NCBI GenBank assembly: GCA_021773115.1 | Contig: JAJFKS010000006.1 | Span: forward strand, 310,001-374,000 | Length of the DNA: 64,000 nucleotides | Source: Woeseiaceae bacterium | GTDB taxonomy: Bacteria; Pseudomonadota; Gammaproteobacteria; Steroidobacterales; Woeseiaceae | Direction of reading: 5' to 3' | In this document: one piece after another, positions 1 through 8,375 of the stretch | Position numbering within the stretch: the first letter of the stretch is position 1 | Layout of the letters: each line of letters starts with the position of its first letter | The notes under the pieces: model-generated | Seen by the model: the letters and a program-made list of their open reading frames with translations, nothing else | Told to the model about the DNA's origin: nothing | Databases searched by the model: none | Translations under genes and position numbers: made by a program

Positions 1-347
1 ACCGGCAAGTCGCGATCGAGCCACTGCAACCAGGACTCACCGGTCAGTCCTGCAACTTCGTGGCGCGGTGCGTAAGCGAGCATCGCGCGACGCAGGAGCT
101 CGGAAACCTGCTGACCCAGTACCACTGCGTTGCGGTGTTGGAGATAATCCGCTTCGACCTGCCGCAGTTCGCGAGTCGCGTAGCGCCGAGGAGCACTGAA
201 CTGACGTTGCTGCCACGCCTTAAGCAACAGCCAGCCCAAGCCGATCGCCGCCAGCACAATGATGGCCCACCAGCCGGGTGCCAGCGGCCACCAGCCGATG
301 GCTTCGGGCAGATGCAGGTCGCGCAATGGAAGCTGGCTCGGATCCAT
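1..347 (-). CDS. DUF4381 domain protein, C-terminus beyond window
   Basis: The N-terminal part of a small membrane protein enters from the left edge; its C-terminus lies outside the window. It begins MDPSQLPLRDLHLPEAIGWW, has one hydrophobic helix (roughly residues 22-40, rich in Trp, Ile and Leu) and then a basic, Arg/Gln-rich soluble segment. This layout and its position directly after MoxR and DUF58 genes match the DUF4381 proteins of MoxR/DUF58/vWA operons. Those operons are thought to act as chaperone or metal-insertion systems for envelope proteins; the exact function is unknown. The start ATG lies 2 nt after the stop of the DUF58 gene, so it is probably co-transcribed with it. Family assignment rests on motif recall and context. 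Confidence 0.75.
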   Translation of the reverse strand, partial: MDPSQLPLRDLHLPEAIGWWPLAPGWWAIIVLAAIGLGWLLLKAWQQRQFSAPRRYATRELRQVEADYLQHRNAVVLGQQVSELLRRAMLAYAPRHEVAGLTGESWLQWLDRDLP

Positions 348-349
348 GA

Positions 350-1329
350 CTAGTGCGTCCTGCGGCCAAGGGCGGTTTGTAAGGTCGATACCGGGTCATC
401 GTCCGTCGACATCGACATCAGGTGCACACCGTAACGGTGACAAAACTTCTCGAGTTCGTGTGAACGCTCGGCAAATTCATGTTCGTAGTCACGACGTGCG
501 GCCGCCGCATAGGTATCAATGGCCAGTTCATCGTCGGCCGACACAATACGATAGCGACCCGGTGGTGGCAGTTGCCGCTCCAGCGGATCGTTAAGGAAAA
601 CCGCGAGCACTTCGTTGTGGCGCGCGACGCTCGACAGGTAAGACTGTGCAGCGCGAGAAAAGCCCAAAAAGTCGCTGATGACGACAACCAGGCTACCGGG
701 CCGGGCCACTCGCCGCAGCGACGACATGGCCTGCGCCAAAGGATCAGAAAAGGGGTCAGACACCATTTACCTTGGAAAAGGTGTCTGACCCCTTTTCTGG
801 ACACCGCGATTCGTCCAGTCCGGGTGTTCAACAAGCTGGTGCACGTATCGCAATGCAGCTCGGCGGCCAAGTCGCGGTTTCAGCTCGCGGTGTGTTGTGT
901 CGCCGAAAATAATGCCGCCGAGCCTGTCGCCGCGATGATGCGCAGCCCAGGCAATCAACGCGGCGGTACGGCTTGCATTGACCGACTTGAAACAACCACG
1001 GGTTGCGAAATGCATGTTGGCGCGAAGATCGGTAACGACCAGCACCGGGCGCTCGCGCTCTTCGCGAAACAGCTTGGTGTACGCCGTTGTACTGCGTGCC
1101 GTGACGCGCCAGTCAATACTGCGAGGATCGTCGCCCGGCTGATAAGGACGCGACTCATCGAACTCCATGCCACGACCGCGAAAATGCGAAACATAGGCGC
1201 CGGTCTGCAGCGAATTGACACGCAGTACATCGAGCGCAATCGCTCTTGCCGGCCCGCTCAGGCGAATCAATCCCGCCTGGCTTACGCTAACCGGCGAGAC
1301 ATCTTTGGCAGTGTGATCAAGACGGTGCA

Positions 1330-1330
<1 letters not shown>
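350..1330 (-). pseudogene. DUF58 protein, split by a palindromic insert with an in-frame TAA
   Basis: Two reading frames in the same phase (1330-767 and 766-350) together give a DUF58 protein (vWA-like, partner of MoxR ATPases). The first half carries the DUF58 signature FRGRGMEFDESRPYQPGDD and DPRSIDWR; the second half carries the vWA-like beta strand VVVISDF. Between them lies a 55-nt inverted repeat (745-799) that keeps the frame but adds one TAA (769-767), immediately followed by ATG (766-764). The uninterrupted protein would read from WTNRGV to DPLAQAM. The GTG start at 1330 overlaps the moxR stop by 1 nt. The gene may be inactivated, may make two polypeptides by reinitiation at TAAATG, or may be read through. 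The frame is otherwise intact, so the insertion looks recent or tolerated. Confidence 0.8.
745..799. repeat. Palindromic (REP-like) element inserted in the DUF58 gene
   Basis: Two perfectly complementary 20-nt arms (745-764 and 780-799) flank a 15-nt loop. The core is AAAAGGGGTCAGACACC and its complement. Elements with a GGGGTCAGAC core recur in many gammaproteobacterial genomes and resemble the REP palindromes moved by Y1-type (RAYT) transposases. That link is recalled, not shown here: no transposase is in the window and I saw no second copy. The stop codon it adds to DUF58 lies in the loop. Confidence 0.8.
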
Positions 1331-2298
<968 letters not shown>

Positions 2299-2340
2299 TA
2301 ATTACTCCGTAGTCTGCAACGGCGTGCCATTCTAGAGAGG

Positions 2341-3015
2341 ATGCGTGGCAAGACCAACCAGTCGCAGCAATTTTTCCTCACAATTCGGCCTTTCTTAAGT
2401 AGTATTGGCCCCAATTCTGACAAGACCAATGCGATTCCATTGCAACAAGCTTTCCAAAAGCGACTTTTCGCGCAAATATTGCCCGTCGTCGGCTTGCTAT
2501 TTTTAGCACCGCTCGCCGCCTGCGAGCCGGCTGCGGTTGAGGCACCTCCACCACCACCGACAGTGGAGCATAGCTGCGGCGAAGGCAGCGGCCTGAAAGC
2601 CTCCCTGCACGGCGGAATTAAGACAAACCTAAGCTGGTCGGGTTCCGATATGGCCTGCGAAAGTATGCCGCGACCCAATAACGCCGGCATCCGGCTCAGA
2701 ATTTCTGGCGAAGTATTGGGGGAGCGCCTCGCGTTCATCATTGCCATGCCTGAGCTGCGCCCCGGCCAGCACGGTGTGGAATCCCCGACTAACGTGACGG
2801 TGACGGTCGAGGGCAGCGGCCGTTTCTTCAGTACGCCCGACCTCGACACCTGTTGGACCGATGTCAGCTCACAATCCGAAATTCCCGATGCCGAGGACGA
2901 ATACACACTGAGCGGCGCACTGTTCTGCATTGCACCACTCGGTGAACTCAACGGTGACGCCGCCATTACGATTCAAACCTTCAGCTTCTCCGCGGTCACA
3001 AAATGGACAACATAA
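2341..3015 (+). CDS. Predicted lipoprotein of unknown function
   Basis: A 224-residue protein with a hydrophobic segment ending in a lipobox (LFLAPLAAC, Cys near residue 61). The ATG at 2341 gives an unusually long stretch before the signal, so translation may begin downstream at a non-ATG codon (for example a TTG near 2440). The mature part starts with a Pro-rich linker (APPPPPTVEH) and contains several Cys residues, suggesting a disulfide-bonded extracytoplasmic domain. I do not recognise a family. It overlaps the following DUF192 gene at a TAATG junction, so the two are probably co-translated. Confidence 0.65.
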   Translation: MRGKTNQSQQFFLTIRPFLSSIGPNSDKTNAIPLQQAFQKRLFAQILPVVGLLFLAPLAACEPAAVEAPPPPPTVEHSCGEGSGLKASLHGGIKTNLSWSGSDMACESMPRPNNAGIRLRISGEVLGERLAFIIAMPELRPGQHGVESPTNVTVTVEGSGRFFSTPDLDTCWTDVSSQSEIPDAEDEYTLSGALFCIAPLGELNGDAAITIQTFSFSAVTKWTT

Positions 3016-3641
3016 TGACCGCAATTACACCCCAAGCAATGAATTACGGTGGCAGTCACCGTAACTCAACTACTACTAATTACGGTGGCAGTCACCGTAA
3101 CTCAAATACGGTGACTGCCACCGTAGTTAGGGTGACTGCCACCGTAATTGCCACCGTAATTGCTTTTGTGTTTTTGGGTGGGGTGGGCTGTAGCACTTCG
3201 ACGGAATCGGAGTTGGCGTCGCCGGGCGTGGCCGGGCTTGACGAGCGCTTCGCGCATGACACGCTGGTGATCGAGGCGGACGACGGAAAACGCCATTATT
3301 TTCGGGTCTATCTCGCCACCCGTTTTGAACAACAACGCCGCGGCCTGATGTTTGTCCGTAAGCTGCCCGACGACGTCGGCATGCTGTTCGTCTATGAGGA
3401 CAGCGCTGTGCATTCCATGTGGATGAAAAACACGTATATTCCGCTCGATATCGTGTTTGCGACTCGTGACGGTGCTGTCGCAACCGTCATCCGCGATACG
3501 ACGCCGCTGTCACTCGAATCACTGAGCTCACAAGTGCCAGTGACCTACGTTCTGGAACTGAAATCCGGCACCACCCGACGCCTTAATATTGGCAAAAACA
3601 GCAAACTGATCTGGACGGGCGCCGATAATCAAGCCCTGTAA
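3015..3641 (+). CDS. DUF192 family lipoprotein with repeat-derived N-terminus
   Basis: The conserved part (about residues 80-205) is a DUF192 domain, seen in RRGLMFV, the DVGMLFVY strand, MWMKNTYIPLDIVF and the PVTYVLEL strand. DUF192 proteins are small beta-barrel-like exported proteins of unclear function. The N-terminus is odd: a cluster of palindromic repeats (3042-3161) encodes NYGGSHRNS twice and then a Val/Thr/Ala/Ile stretch, VTATVIATVIAF, that runs into the lipobox FLGGVGC. I place the start at the ATG overlapping the previous stop (TAATG); ATG 3003 is also in frame, and GTG codons at 3111 or 3132 would give a shorter, more ordinary lipoprotein signal that begins inside the repeat. 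Confidence 0.75.
   Translation: MTAITPQAMNYGGSHRNSTTTNYGGSHRNSNTVTATVVRVTATVIATVIAFVFLGGVGCSTSTESELASPGVAGLDERFAHDTLVIEADDGKRHYFRVYLATRFEQQRRGLMFVRKLPDDVGMLFVYEDSAVHSMWMKNTYIPLDIVFATRDGAVATVIRDTTPLSLESLSSQVPVTYVLELKSGTTRRLNIGKNSKLIWTGADNQAL
3042..3161. repeat. Cluster of TACGGTGGCAGTCACCGTA palindromic repeats
   Basis: Two identical 28-nt direct copies (3042-3069 and 3078-3105, 8-nt spacer) are followed by an inverted copy of the 19-nt core (3107-3125), a second, slightly shorter inverted copy (3131-3149) and a partial one (3150-3161). Each core is itself an imperfect palindrome. Alternating orientation is typical of REP/BIME clusters, but this one lies inside the reading frame of the DUF192 gene. 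A 17-nt piece of the same core occurs at 59158-59174. Confidence 0.85.
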
Positions 3642-3675
3642 TAATACCGGGAACGCGGCGTGCTAACGGTGATTC

Positions 3676-4866
3676 CTAGGCGGCGGGAAGCGTTGCGGCG
3701 ATCGCCTCGGCGAGGTAGCTCACGTTGTCGCGCGTAATGCCCGCCACGTTGATGCGACTCGAATCAGTCATGTAAACACCGTAGTCTTGCTTCAGTTTCG
3801 CGACCTGCTCAGCCGAAACTCCCAAAAAGCAGAACATCCCGACCGCACGGCGTAGATGCGAAAAATCGTGACCCGGTGCCTGTTCTTCGAGCGCATCACT
3901 CAGCAATCCACGCATTTTCTGCAGGCGTCCACGCATAGTGGCGAGCTCGATCAACCAATCGCCACGCAAACCGCTGTCTCTAATAATCAGACTGACGACG
4001 GCAGCGCCGTGATCGGGTGGAACAGAATAAATTGTACGGACCACGTTGTTGACCTGGCTGTCGACAATCTCACGAGCTTCGCTGTCTCCTGACAGAATCG
4101 TCAGCGTGCCGACACGATCACGGTACAGGCCGAAATTTTTTGAACAGGAGCTCGATACAATCATTTCCGGCACACGTGCTGCCATGTATCGCACGGCGTG
4201 TGCATCGGCATCCAGGTCTTTTGCGAAACCCTGGTACGCCATGTCGATGAACGGCACCAGGCCGCGCTCAACCACGACCTCGGTTATCGCGGCCCACTCA
4301 TCAATCGACGGGTCGAGGCCAGACGGGTTGTGACAGCAGGCATGCAACAATACAACGTCGCCGGCGGGCAGACTCCGCAGCGTGGCCAGCATCTCGTCAA
4401 TCCTGATCACGTGCTTATCGGTGTCGTAGTACGGATAGGACTTGAGCTTCAGCCCCGCCCCGCCCAGCAATGGAATGTGATTCGCCCAGGTTGGCTCGCT
4501 TGCCCAGACGGTCACGTCCGGGGCCGCTCGCAGGATCAGTGAAGCCGCCACCCTGAGTGAACCTGAGCCGCCCGGCGACTGAATCGTCGTCAGCCGTTCG
4601 TCGGGCGCGTCATCACCGAATACCAGCGCCTGCATCGCCGCGTTGAAGTCCGCGGCGCCTGCCGTGCCGATGTAGGACTTGCTCACCTGTGTGTCGATCA
4701 GAATCTGTTCGGCTTTTTTCACGACGTCGAGCACCGGTGTAACGCCTTCGGAGGTGCGATAGACACCGACGCCAAGGTCGATTTTGTCGGGCCGGGAGTC
4801 GTTGCGGTGCTCAGCAATCAGTCCGAGGATGGCGTCCGCTCTTGCGGCTTGCAGCGATTCAAACAA
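3676..4866 (-). CDS. Aspartate/aromatic amino acid aminotransferase (class I, PLP)
   Basis: A fold-type I PLP enzyme of about 396 residues, the usual AspC/TyrB length. It begins with FESLQAARADAILGL and DKIDLGVGVYR, as AspC does. Also visible are LLHACCHNPSG (active-site Asn), the PFIDMAYQGF strand and the PLP-lysine region SSCSKNFGLYRDRVG. It transfers amino groups between aspartate or aromatic amino acids and 2-oxoglutarate. The start is TTG at 4866, because GTGGAGAAAATAC just upstream gives a well-spaced ribosome binding site and it matches the family N-terminus; the ATG at 4923 would add an unrelated basic extension. The substrate preference cannot be decided by eye. Confidence 0.9.
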   Translation of the reverse strand: MFESLQAARADAILGLIAEHRNDSRPDKIDLGVGVYRTSEGVTPVLDVVKKAEQILIDTQVSKSYIGTAGAADFNAAMQALVFGDDAPDERLTTIQSPGGSGSLRVAASLILRAAPDVTVWASEPTWANHIPLLGGAGLKLKSYPYYDTDKHVIRIDEMLATLRSLPAGDVVLLHACCHNPSGLDPSIDEWAAITEVVVERGLVPFIDMAYQGFAKDLDADAHAVRYMAARVPEMIVSSSCSKNFGLYRDRVGTLTILSGDSEAREIVDSQVNNVVRTIYSVPPDHGAAVVSLIIRDSGLRGDWLIELATMRGRLQKMRGLLSDALEEQAPGHDFSHLRRAVGMFCFLGVSAEQVAKLKQDYGVYMTDSSRINVAGITRDNVSYLAEAIAATLPAA

Positions 4867-4921
4867 GTATTTTCTCCACGGTGGGAAGGTGTTTCGGGCA
4901 CGTAAGCGTCGCATTGTACAC

Positions 4922-4950
4922 ACAAAAACGCCGGCTCAAAGGCCGGCGTC
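4922..4950 (-). terminator. Rho-independent terminator after the HiPIP gene
   Basis: On the minus strand a stem of CGCCGG(C) and (G)CCGGCG (4929-4948) with a short CTTTGAG-type loop is followed by TTTTTGTG. It lies just past the HiPIP stop and would end that transcript before the aminotransferase start. Confidence 0.75.
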
Positions 4951-4976
4951 TCGTGTCTTGCCTGGGTGAAGTCAGG

Positions 4977-5300
4977 TCAGGCTTTCGGCGCCCAAACCGA
5001 ACACCAGCCATTGGCCGCAACCGCTTTGCCGGGGAATATCTGGCACGGACGCCACTCGTCACCATCGGCTCCCTGCACCAGGGCGCAGTTTGCACAATGC
5101 TGGTCGGCCGCCGGGTTGGTTCGCGAGCCGGCATCAACGGTCGATGTGTCGTGCGTGTACTTCATCGCTTTCGCCATCGGGTCGTCTTCCGACAGATGCG
5201 GCAAATCGGCGGCGCGTGCTTCGCGGCCGGGTTGCGCGAGGTAGGCAGCCGCCGTGACGGCTGACAATTGAATGAATTTTCGGCGTGGCATTGTGCTCAA
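4977..5300 (-). CDS. High-potential iron-sulfur protein (HiPIP), Tat-exported
   Basis: A 107-residue protein with a twin-arginine signal (PRRKF, then a hydrophobic stretch to AREARA-type cleavage) and a mature domain with the four cluster cysteines in HiPIP order: CANC (69, 72), PCQIFPGK (86) and NGWC (100). HiPIPs are periplasmic [4Fe-4S] electron carriers between the quinol-oxidising complexes and terminal acceptors. The TTG start at 5300 is favoured because AAGGAGAACCTC gives an ideal spacing; the ATG at 5291 would be too far from it. The gene is divergent from fdhD, with a Fur-like palindrome between them. Confidence 0.92.
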   Translation of the reverse strand: MSTMPRRKFIQLSAVTAAAYLAQPGREARAADLPHLSEDDPMAKAMKYTHDTSTVDAGSRTNPAADQHCANCALVQGADGDEWRPCQIFPGKAVAANGWCSVWAPKA

Positions 5301-5437
5301 GAGGTTCTCCTTAACTGTCTTTTTCTGGCTCCCGGTGATGCCGGGAAAGCGAAAGTCTAATTGATTCTGGCGCCGAGTTTAACGGACTTTTATGAACCTC
5401 AGCATAACGGTATATGCGTATGAAATCCTTCGTTTTC

Positions 5438-5452
5438 TGAGAACCATTCTCA
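5438..5452. promoter_or_regulatory. Fur-box-like palindrome
   Basis: TGAGAACCATTCTCA is a 7-1-7 near-palindrome close to the Fur consensus TGATAATnATTATCA. It lies between the HiPIP gene and the fdhD-fds operon, both of which make Fe-S proteins. It sits about 30 nt upstream of a TATACT -10-like hexamer (5481-5486). Iron regulation is inferred. Confidence 0.5.
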
Positions 5453-5480
5453 TTGCGGCCTGCAGCCCCCGTCACTGGGA

Positions 5481-5486
5481 TATACT
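5481..5486 (+). promoter_or_regulatory. Candidate -10 element for fdhD-fdsGBA
   Basis: TATACT, 30 nt before the fdhD start, is followed by a GC-rich discriminator (GCCTGCCCCGG). No good -35 hexamer is visible at 16-18 nt, so this is a weak call. Confidence 0.3.
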
Positions 5487-5515
5487 GCCTGCCCCGGCCC
5501 GCAAATCGACGCAAA

Positions 5516-6358
5516 ATGACAGCCAGTAGTCTCGCAATCCAGATCGACAAAGTCAGTGGCGATTCCGCAAAATCGCAAGCCGACGACGTTGCTGTTGAAG
5601 AACCGCTGGAGATTCGCCTCGGCTATTCGACAGCGTCCGGACGTACCGCCAGCAGTGTATCGATCACGATGCGCACACCCGGCTATGACGCCGACCTCGC
5701 CCGCGGGTTTTTATTCTCAGAATCGATTATTCGCTCCGCCAGCGACGTCGCCAAAATTGAACACTGCGGGCCACCCGCAGCGGATTCCGGCAATCACAAC
5801 GTCATTCGCGTCGACCTTGCAGCAGGTGTCGCGGTTGACCTCGGCCGCTTGCAACGACATTTTTATACAACGTCAAGCTGTGGCGTCTGTGGTAAGTCGT
5901 CGCTCGATGCCTTGCGCATGACCGGGGCCGAATCGCTCGTCGACAATCACATGCGATTCAGCCGCGACGTCCTCACGGCAATGCCTGCAGCGTTGCGCGA
6001 GCAGCAACTGACTTTTGATCAGACCGGTGGTCTGCATGCCGCCGCGGCCTTCAATGCACAAGGTGAAATCCAGGTAGTGCACGAAGACGTCGGCCGTCAC
6101 AATGCAGTCGATAAAGTTATCGGCTCCTTACTTGCCAACAACAAACTGCCGGCGAGCGACCTGGCTTTGATGGTGTCGGGACGCGCCAGTTTCGAGCTGA
6201 TGCAAAAGGCCCTGATGGCCGGCATGCCCTTACTGGCCGCCGTCAGCGCCCCATCCAGTCTCGCTGTGGCACTGGCAAAAGAATTCAACGTAACGCTGGT
6301 AGGCTTCCTGCGTGGCGATACTTTCAATATTTATTCGGCCCCGGAACGTATTCACTAA
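5516..6358 (+). CDS. fdhD: Formate dehydrogenase accessory sulfurtransferase FdhD
   Basis: A protein of about 280 residues. FdhD moves sulfur from the IscS desulfurase to the bis-MGD molybdenum cofactor and is required for active formate dehydrogenase. The conserved CxxC loop is visible as TTSSCGVCGKSS (C122 and C125), followed by the QTGGLHAAA and VHEDVGRHNAVDKVIG motifs and the SGRASFELMQKA segment. The start ATG at 5516 matches the family N-terminus better than the upstream start at 5453. It is the first gene of the fds operon and overlaps fdsG by 1 nt (TAATG), which fits a dedicated chaperone for the downstream enzyme. Confidence 0.95.
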   Translation: MTASSLAIQIDKVSGDSAKSQADDVAVEEPLEIRLGYSTASGRTASSVSITMRTPGYDADLARGFLFSESIIRSASDVAKIEHCGPPAADSGNHNVIRVDLAAGVAVDLGRLQRHFYTTSSCGVCGKSSLDALRMTGAESLVDNHMRFSRDVLTAMPAALREQQLTFDQTGGLHAAAAFNAQGEIQVVHEDVGRHNAVDKVIGSLLANNKLPASDLALMVSGRASFELMQKALMAGMPLLAAVSAPSSLAVALAKEFNVTLVGFLRGDTFNIYSAPERIH

Positions 6359-6822
6359 TGGCAAGAATCGATACAAAAACCACCAGCGAGATCGTCGCTG
6401 CACATGGCGCCAAGCCGGAACTGCTGGTGCAAGTTCTGGCGACGATTGTTAAGCGCTTCGGCTGGGTACCGGACGACACCATTCGGCAACTCGCGAGCGA
6501 GCTCAATCTTTCGCGTGCCGACGTGCATGGCGTTGTCGAGTACTACGAAGATTTCAGAACAGCCGAGCCCGGTAAACATATCGTCAAAATTTGCCAGGCC
6601 GAAGCCTGCCAGGCTATGGGCAGCGAGAAACTGACACGCTATGCCGAAAAATCCCTGGCGATGAGCCTGCATGACACGGAAAAAGACATCACATTGGAAC
6701 CCGTGTACTGCCTCGGCAATTGCGCCTGCTCACCGGCGGTCATGATTGACGGCAAGACCTTCGGCCGCGTCGACGAAAAACGCTTCAATGAAATTATCGA
6801 CCACATGCGGGGAAGTAACTGA
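6358..6822 (+). CDS. fdsG: NAD-dependent formate dehydrogenase gamma subunit (NuoE-like)
   Basis: A 154-residue NuoE-type thioredoxin-fold subunit holding one [2Fe-2S] cluster. The ligands are seen as CQAEAC and CLGNCACSP (C-x4-C ... C-x3-C). It forms part of the diaphorase unit that passes electrons to NAD+ in FdsGBA-type soluble formate dehydrogenases. It overlaps fdhD by 1 nt and fdsB by 1 nt (TGATG), and was probably co-translated. A NuoE of complex I is an alternative on sequence alone, but the neighbouring FdhD and molybdenum subunit settle it. Confidence 0.93.
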   Translation: MARIDTKTTSEIVAAHGAKPELLVQVLATIVKRFGWVPDDTIRQLASELNLSRADVHGVVEYYEDFRTAEPGKHIVKICQAEACQAMGSEKLTRYAEKSLAMSLHDTEKDITLEPVYCLGNCACSPAVMIDGKTFGRVDEKRFNEIIDHMRGSN

Positions 6823-8375
6823 TGTCCCGCACGAAAATTTACGTCCCAAGAGAGACCACAGCCGTTTCCGTCGGTGCCGATGAAGTTGCACTGGAGATCG
6901 CTCGCGTTGCGAAGAAGACCGGCACTGAAATCGAATTGATTCGCAATGGTTCCTGGGGGGCGTGCTGGCTCGAGCCACTGGTTGAAGTTGACGTGGACGG
7001 CACGCGCATTGCCTACGCTAATGTCGCCGCCGATGATGTCGCCAGCCTGTTTGAATCCGGGCTCGTGACGGGCGGCGAACACAAGCGGCGCCTGGGGCCG
7101 ATCATGGAAATTCCTTACCTGATCAAACAGGATCGCTGGACGTTCTGGCGCTGTGGCCTGACAAACCCGTTGTCACTGCAGGACTTTGAACAACACCAGG
7201 GTTTCAAGGCATTGCAAAAAGCCTTCGCTGATGGTCCGGAATCCGTACTTAAGGCCGTCGAGGACTCCGGACTCCGCGGTCGTGGCGGTGCGGGATTTCC
7301 AACCGGCATCAAATGGCGCACCGTCGCAAAGACCCAATCGGAGCAAAAATATATCGCCTGCAATGCGGACGAAGGTGACAGCGGCACTTTTTCGGACCGC
7401 ATGTTGATGGAAGGCGATCCGCTTGGGCTAATCGAAGGTATGGCGATTGCCGGTTTCGCCGTTGGCGCAAGCCGGGGCTACATCTACCTTCGATCGGAAT
7501 ACCCGTTAACGCATTCGATCCTGTCACGTGCAATTGATACTGCGCGTGGCGCCGGCTGGCTCGGCGAAAACATTGATAACAGTGGCTTCGATTTTGACAT
7601 TGAATTGCACATCGGCGCCGGCAGCTACGTCTGCGGCGAAGAAACCGCGATGCTCGAAAGCCTGGAAGGCAAACGCGGCATTGTGCGTTCGAAACCGCCG
7701 CTGCCCGCGCATGCAGGCCTGTTTGGAAAACCGACGGTCGTGAACAATGTTGTCACGCTTGCGTCTGTACCAAACATCGTCAAGCTCGGCGCTGAGCGCT
7801 ACGCAGGAATGGGCGTCAAGCGCTCCAAAGGAACACTCGCGTTTCAGCTGGCGGGAAACATCAAGCGCGGCGGTCTCGTCGAGAAAGCCTTCGGCATCAC
7901 ACTGCGGGAGCTGATCGATGACTGGGGCGGTGGCACCGCCAGCGGCCGGCCGGTCAAAGCCGTTCAGGTCGGCGGCCCGCTGGGCGCTTACATTCCCGCG
8001 GAGCAGCTTGATGTGCCGATGGACTACGAAGCCTTCGTCGGCATCGGCGCGATGATCGGCCACGGCGGCATCGTGGTATTCGACGACACCGTGAACATGG
8101 CACGGCAAGCGCGCTTTGCGATGGAGTTCTGTGCCATTGAGTCCTGCGGCAAATGCACCCCGTGTCGCATCGGCTCAACGCGCGGTGTCGAAGTCATCGA
8201 CAAGATGATTGCGGGCAAGGACCGGGAAGAAAACTACGATTTGCTGGTCGAATTGTGTGACACGATGGAAGGCGCGTCCTTATGTGCAATGGGCGGAATG
8301 ACCCCCTATCCCGTTAGAAGTGTTCTAAACTACTTTGCAGAGGACTTTGCGTCCTCCGACGAGAAACAGGTATGA
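6822..8375 (+). CDS. fdsB: NAD-dependent formate dehydrogenase beta subunit (NuoF-like)
   Basis: A 517-residue flavoprotein subunit with an N-terminal thioredoxin-like region (about 1-100) joined to a NuoF-like core. Seen are the FMN site GLRGRGGAGFPTG (150-162), the ACNADEGDSGTFSDR segment, the NADH-site glycine-rich GAGSYVCGEETAM, and the C-terminal [4Fe-4S] motif ESCGKCTPCRIG with a later Cys. It reduces NAD+ with electrons from formate. The fusion of an N-terminal NuoE-like segment is normal for FdsB and HoxF relatives. It overlaps fdsA by 4 nt (ATGA). Confidence 0.94.
   Translation: MSRTKIYVPRETTAVSVGADEVALEIARVAKKTGTEIELIRNGSWGACWLEPLVEVDVDGTRIAYANVAADDVASLFESGLVTGGEHKRRLGPIMEIPYLIKQDRWTFWRCGLTNPLSLQDFEQHQGFKALQKAFADGPESVLKAVEDSGLRGRGGAGFPTGIKWRTVAKTQSEQKYIACNADEGDSGTFSDRMLMEGDPLGLIEGMAIAGFAVGASRGYIYLRSEYPLTHSILSRAIDTARGAGWLGENIDNSGFDFDIELHIGAGSYVCGEETAMLESLEGKRGIVRSKPPLPAHAGLFGKPTVVNNVVTLASVPNIVKLGAERYAGMGVKRSKGTLAFQLAGNIKRGGLVEKAFGITLRELIDDWGGGTASGRPVKAVQVGGPLGAYIPAEQLDVPMDYEAFVGIGAMIGHGGIVVFDDTVNMARQARFAMEFCAIESCGKCTPCRIGSTRGVEVIDKMIAGKDREENYDLLVELCDTMEGASLCAMGGMTPYPVRSVLNYFAEDFASSDEKQV

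Noticed and set aside
3042..3161. CRISPR array
   Set aside because: Repeats are palindromic, occur in both orientations and have 8-nt or no spacers. There are no cas genes. REP-like repeats fit better.
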